From: Sphingobium xenophagum NBRC 107872
GTDB taxonomy: Bacteria; Pseudomonadota; Alphaproteobacteria; Sphingomonadales; Sphingomonadaceae
Reading direction: 5' to 3'
Assembly: GCF_000367345.1 (NCBI RefSeq)
Contig: NZ_BARE01000037.1
Coordinates: 1-50,000, forward strand
Length of the DNA stretch: 50,000 nucleotides
Shown: positions 1 through 9,036 of the stretch, piece after piece
Numbering within the stretch: position 1 is the first letter of the stretch
Layout: the number at the start of each line of letters is the position of its first letter
Made by a program: the position numbers and the translations under genes
The notes under the pieces: generated by a model
Databases searched by the model: none
Seen by the model: only the letters and a program-made list of their open reading frames with translations
What the model was told of the DNA's origin: nothing

Positions 1-60
1 CTTAGTGCCGGAGCTGATGTCGAGCCCTCGCGCGCTCCATCAACCCCGTGTGCCGGATAG
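1..60. other. Unidentified sequence replacing the 3' end of the amidotransferase gene
   Basis: Reading leftwards through the amidotransferase, the family-like sequence stops after the GNSGKY motif near position 61. The remaining 60 bases do not encode the expected C-terminal continuation in any of the three minus-strand frames. This suggests a rearrangement or an inserted element whose body lies outside the window. Too little is visible to name an insertion sequence. Confidence 0.45.
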
Positions 61-1680
61 CCGATATTTGCCACTATTGCCCCTGATCCGCTGATTGACC
101 GGCAGGCGCGCGGCAAATTCGACGAGGTGATGGTCGAGCAATGGCTCGCGTGCTTCCAGGCTGACGGCCATGCTCATCCGGTCGGTCTTGGTCAATATGT
201 CGCCGGGCAGCCAGATGCGGATGTCGGCATATTGGGCGCGGTCGAGCGGATCGCGCGCAGGGGCATCGGCCATTGCCTTGATGTAGCGGTCCTCCGCACG
301 ATAGGCGCCCAAACGGCTTTTCATGTCCTGATCGTAGAGCCGGTGGCGCAGCGCATGCGGCGTGACCCCGACCGAAGCGGCATAGGCAGCCCCGCCCTCC
401 CCCGCCAGTTCAAGGAAGGTCGATTTGGCCCGCAGCGCGCGCGGCGCCCAGTCCGCCTTGGGATAATATTTGCCGAGCGCGCCGAACAGGGGCTGACGGA
501 CTGAGGCCGGGATGAGGCCGCGTATCCGCTCCCCCTGCATCTGGAAGCGATGGCGGCGATAGCCCGCGAATGCTTCGTCCGCGCCATCGCCCGACAGCGC
601 CACTGTGACCTGTTCCCGCGCCAGTTCGCACACGCGAAAGGTCGGCAAGGCGGAGGCGTCGGCAAAGGGTTCGTCGAAATGGAAGGCAAGCCGGTCGATC
701 AGGCCATAGTCGTCTGGCGACACGATACGGGTGCGATGGTCGGTCGCAAAGCGGCGGGCTATGCGATCGGCAAAGGCGGTTTCGTCGAGCGAGGCGACAT
801 CGAAGCCGATGGTGCAGGTCTTGACCGCCTGGGACGAAGCTTCCGCCATCAGCGCGACCACGCTGCTACTGTCCACCCCGCCCGACAGGAAGGCGCCCAA
901 CGGCACGTCCGCGACCATGCGGGACCGGACGGCCTGCCGCATCAGGGCGACCAGTTCTTCCTCCAGTTCCTGCGGTTTCGCCTTGGTCCGATCGGCGAAG
1001 CTGACGTCCCAATAGCGTTGGGGCTGGGGCAAAGGGCGACCGCGCACCAGCCGCAGCGTTTCGCCTGCGCCCAGTTTGCGCACGCCAGCGACCATGCAGG
1101 CGTCGTCGGGGACATAGCCATAGGCCATATAATCCTCGACCGCGCTCAAATCCGGCGCGCGGCGCAGCAACGGATGGGCAAGCAGGCTTTTCAGTTCCGA
1201 TCCGAAGATCAGGCTGCCGTCGGACAGCAGGGCATAATGGAGCGGTTTGACCCCCAGCCGGTCGCGTACCAGCCAGAGCGATTGCGCCCGCGCATCGAAC
1301 AGGGCGAAGGCGAACATGCCGTTGAAGCGGTGGACGCAGTCCTCGCCCCATTGGCGATAGCCGTGGAGGATGACTTCGGTGTCGCTATGGGTGCGGAAGA
1401 TGTGGCCCTTGGCCTCCAGTTCCGCGCGGACTTCGCCGAAATTGTAGATTTCACCGTTGAATATGACAGCGAGGCTTTCATCCTCAGTCAGCATGGGCTG
1501 CGCACCGGACTCCAGGTCGATGATCGACAGGCGCAGATGGCCGAGGCCCACGCCGGGCGCGGTCCAGATGCCGCTGCCGTCCGGCCCGCGATGCGGCATC
1601 GCGTCGAGCATGGCGCGCACTCGCGCGGGATCGACCGGCTTGGCCGTTTCGAGATGAAAGATACCTGCTATGCCGCACAT
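40..1680 (-). CDS. XrtA-associated amidotransferase (asparagine synthase-like), C-terminally truncated
   Basis: Class II glutamine amidotransferase fused to an asparagine-synthase domain, the type found in exosortase A polysaccharide loci. The start MCGIAG supplies the N-terminal cysteine nucleophile, so glutaminase activity is expected. RGPDG follows at residues 31-35. The ATP-pyrophosphatase loop SGGVDSS is at about 266-272, and SGDGADE follows later. The predicted role is amidation of a sugar or peptide component of the exopolysaccharide. It is the last gene of the operon, starting 10 bp after xrtA. The product is 546 residues, whereas relatives are roughly 630. After GNSGKY the frame runs into seven unrelated residues and a stop, so about 85-90 C-terminal residues of the synthase domain are missing. 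The protein may be inactive. Confidence 0.85.
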   Translation of the reverse strand: MCGIAGIFHLETAKPVDPARVRAMLDAMPHRGPDGSGIWTAPGVGLGHLRLSIIDLESGAQPMLTEDESLAVIFNGEIYNFGEVRAELEAKGHIFRTHSDTEVILHGYRQWGEDCVHRFNGMFAFALFDARAQSLWLVRDRLGVKPLHYALLSDGSLIFGSELKSLLAHPLLRRAPDLSAVEDYMAYGYVPDDACMVAGVRKLGAGETLRLVRGRPLPQPQRYWDVSFADRTKAKPQELEEELVALMRQAVRSRMVADVPLGAFLSGGVDSSSVVALMAEASSQAVKTCTIGFDVASLDETAFADRIARRFATDHRTRIVSPDDYGLIDRLAFHFDEPFADASALPTFRVCELAREQVTVALSGDGADEAFAGYRRHRFQMQGERIRGLIPASVRQPLFGALGKYYPKADWAPRALRAKSTFLELAGEGGAAYAASVGVTPHALRHRLYDQDMKSRLGAYRAEDRYIKAMADAPARDPLDRAQYADIRIWLPGDILTKTDRMSMAVSLEAREPLLDHHLVEFAARLPVNQRIRGNSGKYRLSGTRG

Positions 1681-1690
1681 GGTGACCGCC

Positions 1691-3226
1691 CTAGCGCAAG
1701 CCCATCGCGCGGTCAGCCAAAAGCTTCACGTCACCCATATCGCCCAGGAAGGCATTGATGGCGGCGTCGGCGGACTGGCCTTCGCCCTCTTGCGCGGAAA
1801 TGAGGATGGCGACGGCGCGCTGGTCCTGTCCCAACAGGCGCGCTTTCATCGTTTCGATCTTGACCGCAGGGCGGCTGCCCGTGGGGTTTCCTGCCCCCAC
1901 GACATAGAAGCTTACGACATGGCGGACCACAGGGCCGGGCGCGGTGATCTGTTCGCCACGCGCATTGGCGGGCGCGCGGGCGGGCGAGGACCAGACCCAT
2001 TGGCTGTCCGGGTCCGCCGCGCCCTGACCAAAGCCGACCAGTTCGCGGCCTTCATCCTGCCGGGCATAGGCAATGATGGTGAGATCGACGACCTGCCCCT
2101 TGCCATTGCGATAATGGCCAGTGACGCGATGATCCGCACCGTCGAAGCGGGGTGTCCAGGGATAGCTTTGGGCAGAAGCGGTGCGGGTCCAGCCATCGAC
2201 CAGCGGCAGATCGATCCGCGAAGGCAGCGGATCGGCGGTGGCGGCGGTGGCGGCGAGCCAGAGCGGCGCAGCGATAATCAGCACCAGGGCGATGCCGGCC
2301 ACTGTGCCAGCCGACGTCCGATGCCGCACCGCCCCCTGCAACTGCGCCGGATCGAACCATGGATCGCCCGGCTTGCGATCGAAAAAGGGCCAGGCGGTGG
2401 CCATCACGACGATCATGATGATCGCGAAGAATATCCAGCCATAGACCACATGGTCGAAACCGACCGCCGCGTCCACGCTGGTCAGATGGGCGACGAGGAT
2501 GGTGGCGAAGGCGCGCACGCCATTGGCCAGCACCGACAGGCCCAGCGCGCCGGTCATGAAGATGATGCGGCGCGGCCATGTGCGGAAACAGACATTGCAC
2601 ACCAGTACGCCATAGGCCGTCATCGCGATCAGGAATTTTGCCCCGGAGCAGGCCTCGGCCACCTCGAAATAGCCTGTCGGCGTCGTGATGAAGATGCCCT
2701 CCATATGGGCGGGCACCCCCGACAGGTCGAGGAAGAACATGGCAAGGCGGGCCGTCACCAGCTGAAGCGGCGGAACGATCTCCTCACCAAAGGGGACCAT
2801 GAAGAAGGCATAGAAGAGCGGGAAGATGAGCGCGCGCGCGACCGCCGGGCCGAGCAGCGCGATCGTCACGCCCTGCAACATCATGACAAGCGCGCCATGG
2901 CGAACCATCGCCACGCCAGCCGCCGCGCCAACCAGCCAGGCCAGCGCTCCCAGCGCCAGCCAGACCAGCCCCGGCGGCCATGCCACCGGCTCCAGTTGGC
3001 GCAGGCCGGGCAGACGTTGCTGCACCAGCCAGGCGACGAGCAAAGGGATGAAAAGGCAATGGCCGAAGGTGGAGGCCGTCCACCAGATGGTGACCATCGA
3101 CCAGAGATCGGCATGGAACAGCGCCAATATGGCAGAGGCAACGATGCCCAGCGCGGTCAGATGGCCGCGCCACCCGGTCCGGTCGATCAGCGGCACCCGG
3201 CCAAGCGAAAGCGCCCGAACGCTCAT
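1691..3226 (-). CDS. xrtA: Exosortase A (XrtA) with C-terminal EpsI-like domain
   Basis: Polytopic inner-membrane cysteine transpeptidase predicted to process proteins carrying a PEP-CTERM sorting signal, linked to exopolysaccharide secretion. The catalytic residues are all visible: Cys in EACSG (about residue 193), Arg in NGVRA (about 238) and His in FDHVVYGW (about 259). The first about 290 residues hold eight or so hydrophobic segments. The last about 200 form a soluble EpsI/DUF3485-type domain, a common fusion in XrtA proteins (511 residues here). The start codon overlaps the stop of the glycosyltransferase gene in an ATGA arrangement, so translation is probably coupled. No PEP-CTERM substrate gene is present in this window; substrates are presumably encoded elsewhere. 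Confidence 0.95.
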   Translation of the reverse strand: MSVRALSLGRVPLIDRTGWRGHLTALGIVASAILALFHADLWSMVTIWWTASTFGHCLFIPLLVAWLVQQRLPGLRQLEPVAWPPGLVWLALGALAWLVGAAAGVAMVRHGALVMMLQGVTIALLGPAVARALIFPLFYAFFMVPFGEEIVPPLQLVTARLAMFFLDLSGVPAHMEGIFITTPTGYFEVAEACSGAKFLIAMTAYGVLVCNVCFRTWPRRIIFMTGALGLSVLANGVRAFATILVAHLTSVDAAVGFDHVVYGWIFFAIIMIVVMATAWPFFDRKPGDPWFDPAQLQGAVRHRTSAGTVAGIALVLIIAAPLWLAATAATADPLPSRIDLPLVDGWTRTASAQSYPWTPRFDGADHRVTGHYRNGKGQVVDLTIIAYARQDEGRELVGFGQGAADPDSQWVWSSPARAPANARGEQITAPGPVVRHVVSFYVVGAGNPTGSRPAVKIETMKARLLGQDQRAVAILISAQEGEGQSADAAINAFLGDMGDVKLLADRAMGLR

Positions 3227-4446
3227 GCCGCCTGCGACCCCGCGTCGTGGCCGAACAGCAGATCGGGCAATCCGGCAAGTGTTGCCGACCAGCGGTAGCG
3301 CGCCTCCATCCGGGCGCGGCCAGCCAGAGCGATCCGGGCGGCGCGGGCGGGGTCGGCGAGCAGGGCAATGACCTTCGCGGCCTCTTCAGCCGGGTTGGCG
3401 GCAACCAAAAATTCGGTGTCGTCGGCTGCGTCGATCCCCTCCGCAGCCTGTGGCGAGGCCACGACGGGCCGGGCCATCGCCATGGCTTCCAGCACCTTGT
3501 TCTGGATGCCGCGCGCAATCCGCAGCGGGGCGACGACAATATCCGCCGCCGCCAGCCAGCCGCGCACATCGGGCACGCCGCCGGTGACGATGACGCCGGG
3601 CCGATCAGCCAGCGATTCGACCGCTTTGGTCGGGTTACGCCCGACAATGGCAAAGCGCGCCTGCGGGTGGACGGTCCGGATGGCAGGCAAGGTCTGTCGC
3701 GCGAAACTTTCCACCGCCTCGATATTGGGGCGATAATCCATCTGCCCTGTGAAGACGAGCAGCGGGCCAGCGCCATGGTCAATGGCGGGAAAGGCGGCGG
3801 CGGGATCGAAATAATCGAGCGCCACGCCATTTTCGAGTGCGACGATACGTTCCGGTCCCAGCCCTGACGCAGTGCGGAACAGCGCGGCTTCGGCTTCGCT
3901 GACGAAGGAGCAGGCGTCGGCGCGAGCGGCTATGGCGCGTTCGAAATCGAGCAGCACCCGCCCCTCGCGCCGGTTGATCCAGGCCATGGGGCCAGCGCCT
4001 TCCGCGCCATAGGCGGCATATTTGGCCGAATCGAAATCCACGAAATCCATCAGAAAACGGACATCGGGAGCAAGTTGGGGCACGAAATGCGCCATTTGCG
4101 CCGAATAGGCGACCACCGCCGTGATCGGCCGCTGCGCCAATGTCTGTGCCACCCATTGATGCAGGCCGGGATGGTCGAACAGGGACACAAGCAGCGACTG
4201 GCCTTTGGCCAGACCGGTCAGCCCGGCAACGACTTTCGACCGGTCGCGCCGCAACAGGCACTGGCTGGCGGCCAGCTGCGCCAGATCGCCCGCATAGTCC
4301 ATGTCGCGATCGTCATCGCCAAAGCAGCCGACATGGACCGGCGCAATCTGGGCCAGACGTTGAAGCAAATGATAGGAACGGATCTTGTCGCCGCGATCCG
4401 GCGGGAACGGGATACGGTGACACAGGAACAATATGTCGCCGGTCAT
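3223..4446 (-). CDS. TIGR03087-type XrtA/PEP-CTERM system glycosyltransferase
   Basis: GT4-like cytoplasmic glycosyltransferase expected to add a sugar to the lipid-linked exopolysaccharide repeat unit. The N-terminus MTGDILFLCHRIPFPPDRGDK matches the start of the XrtA-linked family. The C-terminal Rossmann half shows FTGQMDYRPN, FAIVGRNP and the nucleotide-sugar region GIQNKVLEAMAMARPVV. The start at 4446 is chosen because it overlaps the stop of the preceding FemAB gene (ATGA) and begins the conserved region. An upstream in-frame Met at 4509 would add 21 residues reading back through the neighbour. Product 407 residues. It lies between femAB and xrtA, the usual position in these loci. Confidence 0.93.
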   Translation of the reverse strand: MTGDILFLCHRIPFPPDRGDKIRSYHLLQRLAQIAPVHVGCFGDDDRDMDYAGDLAQLAASQCLLRRDRSKVVAGLTGLAKGQSLLVSLFDHPGLHQWVAQTLAQRPITAVVAYSAQMAHFVPQLAPDVRFLMDFVDFDSAKYAAYGAEGAGPMAWINRREGRVLLDFERAIAARADACSFVSEAEAALFRTASGLGPERIVALENGVALDYFDPAAAFPAIDHGAGPLLVFTGQMDYRPNIEAVESFARQTLPAIRTVHPQARFAIVGRNPTKAVESLADRPGVIVTGGVPDVRGWLAAADIVVAPLRIARGIQNKVLEAMAMARPVVASPQAAEGIDAADDTEFLVAANPAEEAAKVIALLADPARAARIALAGRARMEARYRWSATLAGLPDLLFGHDAGSQAA

Positions 4447-5516
4447 CCCAGCCCCCGCGCGATGTGCGGGCCGATCAAGGTCGCGATCGCTTCGGGCAGC
4501 TTCTTCCAAAGCTCCACCTTGCGCCGATATTGCGGCGAGAGCGGATTGACATCGCGCGTCTCCTTGCCGGGCGCCGTGCGCAGATAATAGCCGAGCGGTT
4601 CACCGGCAAAGCCCCAGGTCTTTTTCCAGGCCGCCGGGCCAGTGCCGACCTTTGACCGGCCGAAATCAAATGTCGTCAGTCCACGTTCGCGCGATTGCCG
4701 CATCAGCAGGAAATAGAGGACTTCGTTGGAGCGCGTCGCCCGTGCGCCCTCCGCCGCGCCATGCCAATAGGGCATGCAGGCGCCGTGATGATAGAGGCTG
4801 ATGACCGCCGACAGCGGCTTGCCGTCCTTCGACACGATCGCGATGTCGGCATCCTTCCCCATATGGTCGAGCATGGCGTCGAACAGCCCACGGGGAAATA
4901 CCGGCGTGCCCAGATTATGCACGCTGTGCGCATAGAGGCGGTAATGAATGTCGCGAAGCCTTTTGTCCCGGCCACATTCAAAGGTCAGGTCGTTGCCCAG
5001 TCCTTTGCGGATTTCAGCGCGATGACGCTTGGGCACGGCCTTCAACTCCGCTTCGTCATCGGCGGCCAGCGGTCGGGAGAAGCCCAGATAGGCGTCGGCC
5101 TTTTCCTGCCACACCGCGCCGTCGGGCGCTTCGCCCCCACGCAGTTCCAGCGTGGAACAGCCCAGTTGTTCCGCCAGCGTCCAGGCCGCGTCGGCGAGCG
5201 CGGAGCCAGCCCTGCGATGCGTGGTCAGTAGTCCGCCATCGACCGCAAAGCCACTGCCGACCAGCGCACGGCCAAACAGGGCGGAACGGATATAGGTGAG
5301 CGGCAGCACGCCGACAATGTCGCCGCCCGCCCGGCGCGCCACCAGCATCTTCGCTTTCTGGCCCGTTCCGGCCTCTACGCCCATGATCCAGGCGGGGCGT
5401 TGAAAGGGCGTCGAATCGGGATGCGCACAGACCCATGCGTCCAGTTCGGCGACGCAGGCTGCATCCGTGAGACGCGCCTGCTCGACGATGACTGTCAGTC
5501 CGCTCATCATATTCAT
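4443..5516 (-). CDS. FemAB-family XrtA/PEP-CTERM system protein (copy 1)
   Basis: Member of the FemAB-like GNAT superfamily group associated with exosortase loci. By fold it should transfer an acyl or aminoacyl group onto an amine or hydroxyl, probably on the polysaccharide or its lipid-linked precursor; the substrate is unknown. Visible blocks are TPFQRPAW (about 36-43), VLPLTYIRSALFGRALV, VPKRHRAEIRKGLGN and FDFGRSKVGTG near the C-terminus. The product of 357 residues is of usual size. The start at 5516 has AGGAA upstream; ATG 5507 is an alternative. It is separated from a clear paralogue upstream by 66 bp, the largest gap within this half of the operon. The two copies share the same block order and the ending GLG. 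Confidence 0.9.
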   Translation of the reverse strand: MNMMSGLTVIVEQARLTDAACVAELDAWVCAHPDSTPFQRPAWIMGVEAGTGQKAKMLVARRAGGDIVGVLPLTYIRSALFGRALVGSGFAVDGGLLTTHRRAGSALADAAWTLAEQLGCSTLELRGGEAPDGAVWQEKADAYLGFSRPLAADDEAELKAVPKRHRAEIRKGLGNDLTFECGRDKRLRDIHYRLYAHSVHNLGTPVFPRGLFDAMLDHMGKDADIAIVSKDGKPLSAVISLYHHGACMPYWHGAAEGARATRSNEVLYFLLMRQSRERGLTTFDFGRSKVGTGPAAWKKTWGFAGEPLGYYLRTAPGKETRDVNPLSPQYRRKVELWKKLPEAIATLIGPHIARGLG

Positions 5517-5582
5517 CGACGTTATTCCTATTGTCGCCCCGCCAACGATCTACGCGTGGAGGCTGAACATTTCGTATCCGTT

Positions 5583-6653
5583 TCAACCCAGTCCGCGCGA
5601 AATGAACGGGCCGATGAAATTGGCGATCGGTAGCGGCAATTTTTTCCAGAGCGCGACGCGGCGCTGATACTGGGCGCTGCCCGGATCGATGTCACGCTGC
5701 ACGCCGTCCGCCGACCAGGCGTGATAGATGAGGGGCAAGGGATCAAAGCCGAAACTTTTTTTCCACGCCGCCTGTCCGCTGCCCGCTTTCGACCGGCCGA
5801 AGTCGAACAGCGTCATGCCGCGCGCACGGCCATGGGCCATCAGGCGATAATACATGAGTTCATTGGAGCGCAGCCGCCGTGCATCGGCAAGGCCACCGCC
5901 CCAATAGGGCATGACCCGCCCCTGATGGTAAAGCGTCAGCACCGCGGAAACGGGTCGGTCGCCTTCCCGGACGATCAGAATATCGGCATCCGCGCCAAAC
6001 TGGTCCAGCACGGCGCGGAACAGGCGTCGCGGGAAAACCGGCGTGCCAAGGTTGCGGACGCTCGTGGCGTAAATATGATAATGGTCCCGCAAATGGCGCG
6101 CATCGCGACCGATCTCTACGCTGAGCGCCGGATTGGCAAGCGCCTTGCGCAGTTCCGCGCGATGCTTGCGCGGGACGGCGAGGAGTTCCGCATCATCGTC
6201 CACGGCCAGCGGACGCACGAAGCCGACATGCGCTCCATCCAGCCTTTGCCAATTGTCGCCGGGCGCGGGACCGCCGCGCAGTTCCAGCGACAGGCCGCCG
6301 CGTTCGCCCGCAAGCCCCTCCGCCGCCGCCGCCAGCACGGCAATGGCGCGATCATCATCCGCCAATATGCCGCCACCGACTGCAAACGCCGTGGACACGA
6401 GCGCAGCGCCGAACAGGCGGCTGCGCACATGATGCAGAGGCAGGATGCCCCTGATCCGGCCCGACGGCCCGACCGCTGCCAGGAGGAGTGCGCGATTGCC
6501 GGTCGCCTGCTCGATCGCGTGCAGCCAGGCGGGACGATGGAAAGGCAATCCGTCGGCATGCGCGAGCACGAAGACATCGACTGCGCGCGCCTGCGCCGGA
6601 TCATTCAGGTCCATCAGGATGACGGCCAGGTCAGCGCCATTACCCAGCATCAT
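5583..6653 (-). CDS. FemAB-family XrtA/PEP-CTERM system protein (copy 2)
   Basis: Paralogue of the adjacent FemAB-like gene, with the same architecture and near-equal length (356 residues). Matching blocks are LPFHRPAW, ILPLHHVRSRLFGAALV, VPRKHRAELRKAL, GTPVFPR and FDFGRSKAGSG, and a tail WKKLPLPIANFIGPFISRGLG matching WKKLPEAIATLIGPHIARGLG of copy 1. The start overlaps the deacetylase stop by 4 bp. XrtA loci usually carry one such gene. The moderate divergence with conserved motifs suggests an old tandem duplication and perhaps two acceptor or donor specificities. Enzymatic activity is inferred from fold only. Confidence 0.9.
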   Translation of the reverse strand: MMLGNGADLAVILMDLNDPAQARAVDVFVLAHADGLPFHRPAWLHAIEQATGNRALLLAAVGPSGRIRGILPLHHVRSRLFGAALVSTAFAVGGGILADDDRAIAVLAAAAEGLAGERGGLSLELRGGPAPGDNWQRLDGAHVGFVRPLAVDDDAELLAVPRKHRAELRKALANPALSVEIGRDARHLRDHYHIYATSVRNLGTPVFPRRLFRAVLDQFGADADILIVREGDRPVSAVLTLYHQGRVMPYWGGGLADARRLRSNELMYYRLMAHGRARGMTLFDFGRSKAGSGQAAWKKSFGFDPLPLIYHAWSADGVQRDIDPGSAQYQRRVALWKKLPLPIANFIGPFISRGLG

Positions 6654-7498
6654 GGCGCGAGCGCCGCCTGCGCGTCAGCCAGCGCATCCACCCGTGTCCA
6701 GGCGAAATCGCGGGTCAGGCGGCGCAGCTTGGCCGCCATGACCGACAGGTTGGTATAATGGCGCAGCCGTGAGCGCAGCGGCGCGTCGGTGCGGCGCGGC
6801 TGGCCGGGATCGATTTCCCATGGATGGAAATAGATGATCGCGGGTCGCCCGGCTTGCTCATTGACCTGCCGGATCGCCCAGCGGGAAAATTGATAGGGCA
6901 GCAGCCGGAAAAAGCCCCCGCCCCCCGCCGCCAGCGTCCGCTTGCCAAGCTTCGCGGTCGTCACCGGCAGCTCGACCAGATCGGACCCGGTCACCGGCTT
7001 CCATGCAAAGCGCGGCGAATCGGGCCAGCCATAATGATCGTGCCGGATCGGCGCGACGCTGGAGGAGTAGCGATAGCCCTCCTCCGCCAATATGGTATGC
7101 GCCCATGGCGTGCGCGGGTCGATGGAGAAGCTGGGCGCGCGATAGCCGGTGACCGCCTGCCCGCTGGCATCCTCCAAGATGGCGCGCGATTTGCGCAGGT
7201 CGGCGCGGAACTGATCGGGCGTGAAGGTGAACACCCGCGCATGATCATAGCCGTGGCTGGCAACCTCATGCCCCGCGTCGGCAATGCGGCGCATCAGCGC
7301 GGGATAACGTTCGGCGACCCAGCCAAGCGTGAAGAAGGTGCCGGTCACACCCGCTTGCGCGAACAGGTCCAGCACCGCATCGGTATTGCGCTCGACACGG
7401 TGCGTCAGGCCGTCCCAGTCGGCGCGCCGGATCGTGCGCTCGAACGCGCCGACCTGAAACCAGTCCTCGACATCGACGGACAGGGCGTTCTGTATCAT
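6650..7498 (-). CDS. XrtA system polysaccharide deacetylase (DUF3473 type)
   Basis: NodB-family metal-dependent carbohydrate esterase, predicted to remove acetyl groups from N-acetylated sugars of the exopolysaccharide. Visible features are the N-terminal LSVDVEDWF (catalytic and metal Asp), the metal-binding stretch HEVASHGYDHARVF, GYRAPSFSID and the C-terminal IIYFHPWEIDPGQPR typical of the XrtA subgroup. The start at 7498 is chosen because MIQNALSVDVEDWF begins the domain and AAGGTG precedes it. An in-frame Met at 7693 would add 65 residues of low-complexity sequence overlapping the ATPase gene. Product 282 residues, the family norm. Confidence 0.94.
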   Translation of the reverse strand: MIQNALSVDVEDWFQVGAFERTIRRADWDGLTHRVERNTDAVLDLFAQAGVTGTFFTLGWVAERYPALMRRIADAGHEVASHGYDHARVFTFTPDQFRADLRKSRAILEDASGQAVTGYRAPSFSIDPRTPWAHTILAEEGYRYSSSVAPIRHDHYGWPDSPRFAWKPVTGSDLVELPVTTAKLGKRTLAAGGGGFFRLLPYQFSRWAIRQVNEQAGRPAIIYFHPWEIDPGQPRRTDAPLRSRLRHYTNLSVMAAKLRRLTRDFAWTRVDALADAQAALAP

Positions 7499-7542
7499 AT
7501 GGCGCACCTTGGCCGGGCTGCCCGCACGGGGCAAGCCATGTG

Positions 7543-9015
7543 TCAGGCAGCAGCGCTGTCGCGCGGCGCCGCCATTCGTTCTTCCCGCTCGACCCAATCG
7601 ACCAGCAGGGTCAGCACCCGGCGCAGTGCCGTGTCCTGTTCCTCGGCGCGAAATTCCAGCGATTGCAACCGCTCCTCGATCAGGGTGAAGCAATCCTTGA
7701 GCGCTTCGGGATCGACTGTCTGTGCCGGCGTGAAAGGCACATGCGCCTGCACTGCCCGCAGCGAGGAAATTTCCGCGCGCAGCGCTTCAATCTCGGCCAG
7801 CATGTCGTGGCGCAGGGCGTCGACCTGATCCGCGTCGATCGTGGCGACAGGTTGCGGCTCGATCTGTCCGGGCGGTGACTGTTCGAAGGTCGACGATTCC
7901 GCCATCTCTGGCTCCTCCTCCGCTTCCTGCGCGTCCCAAGCTTCGACCGGCTCCTCGACAGCATCGAATGCCGTGTAGAGGGGTTCGTCCATCGCAGCGT
8001 CCGGGGATGCCTCTGCCACCGGCGACTCATCGACCTGCGGCGCGGCAAAGGGTGCCGCGAAAGGCGCAGGCGCGGTAGCTTCCACCTCTTCCTGCTCGAC
8101 GACAGTCTCGTTGTCGGCCTCATCTGCGATCTCAGCGGCGGGTGCCTCCTCGACCTCCGCAACGCTATCGAGCGGCGACGGCGCGACCGGTTCGGGTGCG
8201 ACATCCACGTCCAGCCCCATATCGGCCACGACAGCCTGCACCACATCCGCGTCAATCTCACGCAACTGGTCGATCGCGCCCATCAGCAGCACGCGGCTGA
8301 CCAAAGCATTCAGGCGGCGCGGTACGCCACCCGTCGCAGCGTAGAGCGCGTCGAAGGCGGCGGGGGTGAATGTCGGGTTGCCCACCCATCCCGCGACCGT
8401 CAGGCGATGGATGATGTAAGGCTCGACCTCCTTGGCCATCATCGGTTCGAGATGATGGGTGGCAATGACGCGCTGGCGCAATTGTTCAAGCTGGGGCGAT
8501 TTGAGCAGGTCGCGAAATTCGGGCTGGCCCAGCAGGAAAATCTGGAGCAGCGACTGTCCGCCAAGCTGAAAATTGGACAGCATCCGCAATTCCTCGATCG
8601 CGGACACAGGCAGGTTCTGCGCCTCGTCCACGATCAGAAGCGTGCGCCGTCCGGCGCGCGCCTGGCCATGGAGGAAGGCTTCGACCTTTTGCAGCGTCAC
8701 GGCCTTGGACATGCCATCGGTCGCCAGACCGAAGCTCTGCGCGGCGAGGCGCAGCATGTCGTCGCCGCCCACCTGGGTCGACACGATCTTGACCGCGGTC
8801 AGCCGCGCGGGGTCGATCGTCTGCATCAGATGGCCGACCAGCGTCGTCTTGCCCGCGCCGATGTCGCCGGTAATGACGATGAAGCCTTCGCCCTGCGCCA
8901 AGCCATAGCCCAGATAGGACAAGGCCTTGCGATGGGTGGCGCTTTCAAAATAATAATGCGGGTCCGGCGTCAGCTGGAACGGGCGGCTCTGCAATCCATA
9001 ATATTGATCGTACAT
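7543..9015 (-). CDS. XrtA/PEP-CTERM system-associated ATPase with long acidic tail
   Basis: GspA/ExeA-like AAA ATPase of the exosortase A loci. Walker A GDIGAGKTT lies at about 50-58 and Walker B TLLIVDEAQ at about 125-133; RQRVIATHHLEPM and GGVPRRLNALV follow. The start is ATG 9015 (MYDQYYGLQSRPFQLTPDP) with GGAG seven bases upstream; the preceding in-frame TTG at 9018 is less likely. The ATPase part ends near residue 270. A region of about 150 residues rich in Glu, Ala, Val and Pro follows, then a likely coiled coil (LRHDMLAEIEALRAEISSLR) and a final helical stretch with EERLQSLEFRAEEQD. The total of 490 residues is long for the family. It may couple envelope polymer assembly to the cytoplasmic ATPase; its exact role is not established. 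Confidence 0.92.
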   Translation of the reverse strand: MYDQYYGLQSRPFQLTPDPHYYFESATHRKALSYLGYGLAQGEGFIVITGDIGAGKTTLVGHLMQTIDPARLTAVKIVSTQVGGDDMLRLAAQSFGLATDGMSKAVTLQKVEAFLHGQARAGRRTLLIVDEAQNLPVSAIEELRMLSNFQLGGQSLLQIFLLGQPEFRDLLKSPQLEQLRQRVIATHHLEPMMAKEVEPYIIHRLTVAGWVGNPTFTPAAFDALYAATGGVPRRLNALVSRVLLMGAIDQLREIDADVVQAVVADMGLDVDVAPEPVAPSPLDSVAEVEEAPAAEIADEADNETVVEQEEVEATAPAPFAAPFAAPQVDESPVAEASPDAAMDEPLYTAFDAVEEPVEAWDAQEAEEEPEMAESSTFEQSPPGQIEPQPVATIDADQVDALRHDMLAEIEALRAEISSLRAVQAHVPFTPAQTVDPEALKDCFTLIEERLQSLEFRAEEQDTALRRVLTLLVDWVEREERMAAPRDSAAA

Positions 9016-9036
9016 CAAAATTCTCCAACCGACCCG

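Noticed and set aside
1..40. A short minus-strand stretch (GLDISSG) resembling the DxSSG motif of phosphoribosylanthranilate isomerase.
   Set aside because: Fewer than ten residues at the window edge with no other matching sequence; too short to support a gene.
550..1758. Long open frames opposite to and out of frame with the amidotransferase and many other genes.
   Set aside because: High-GC DNA produces long antisense frames; none has a ribosome site, known motifs or sensible composition.
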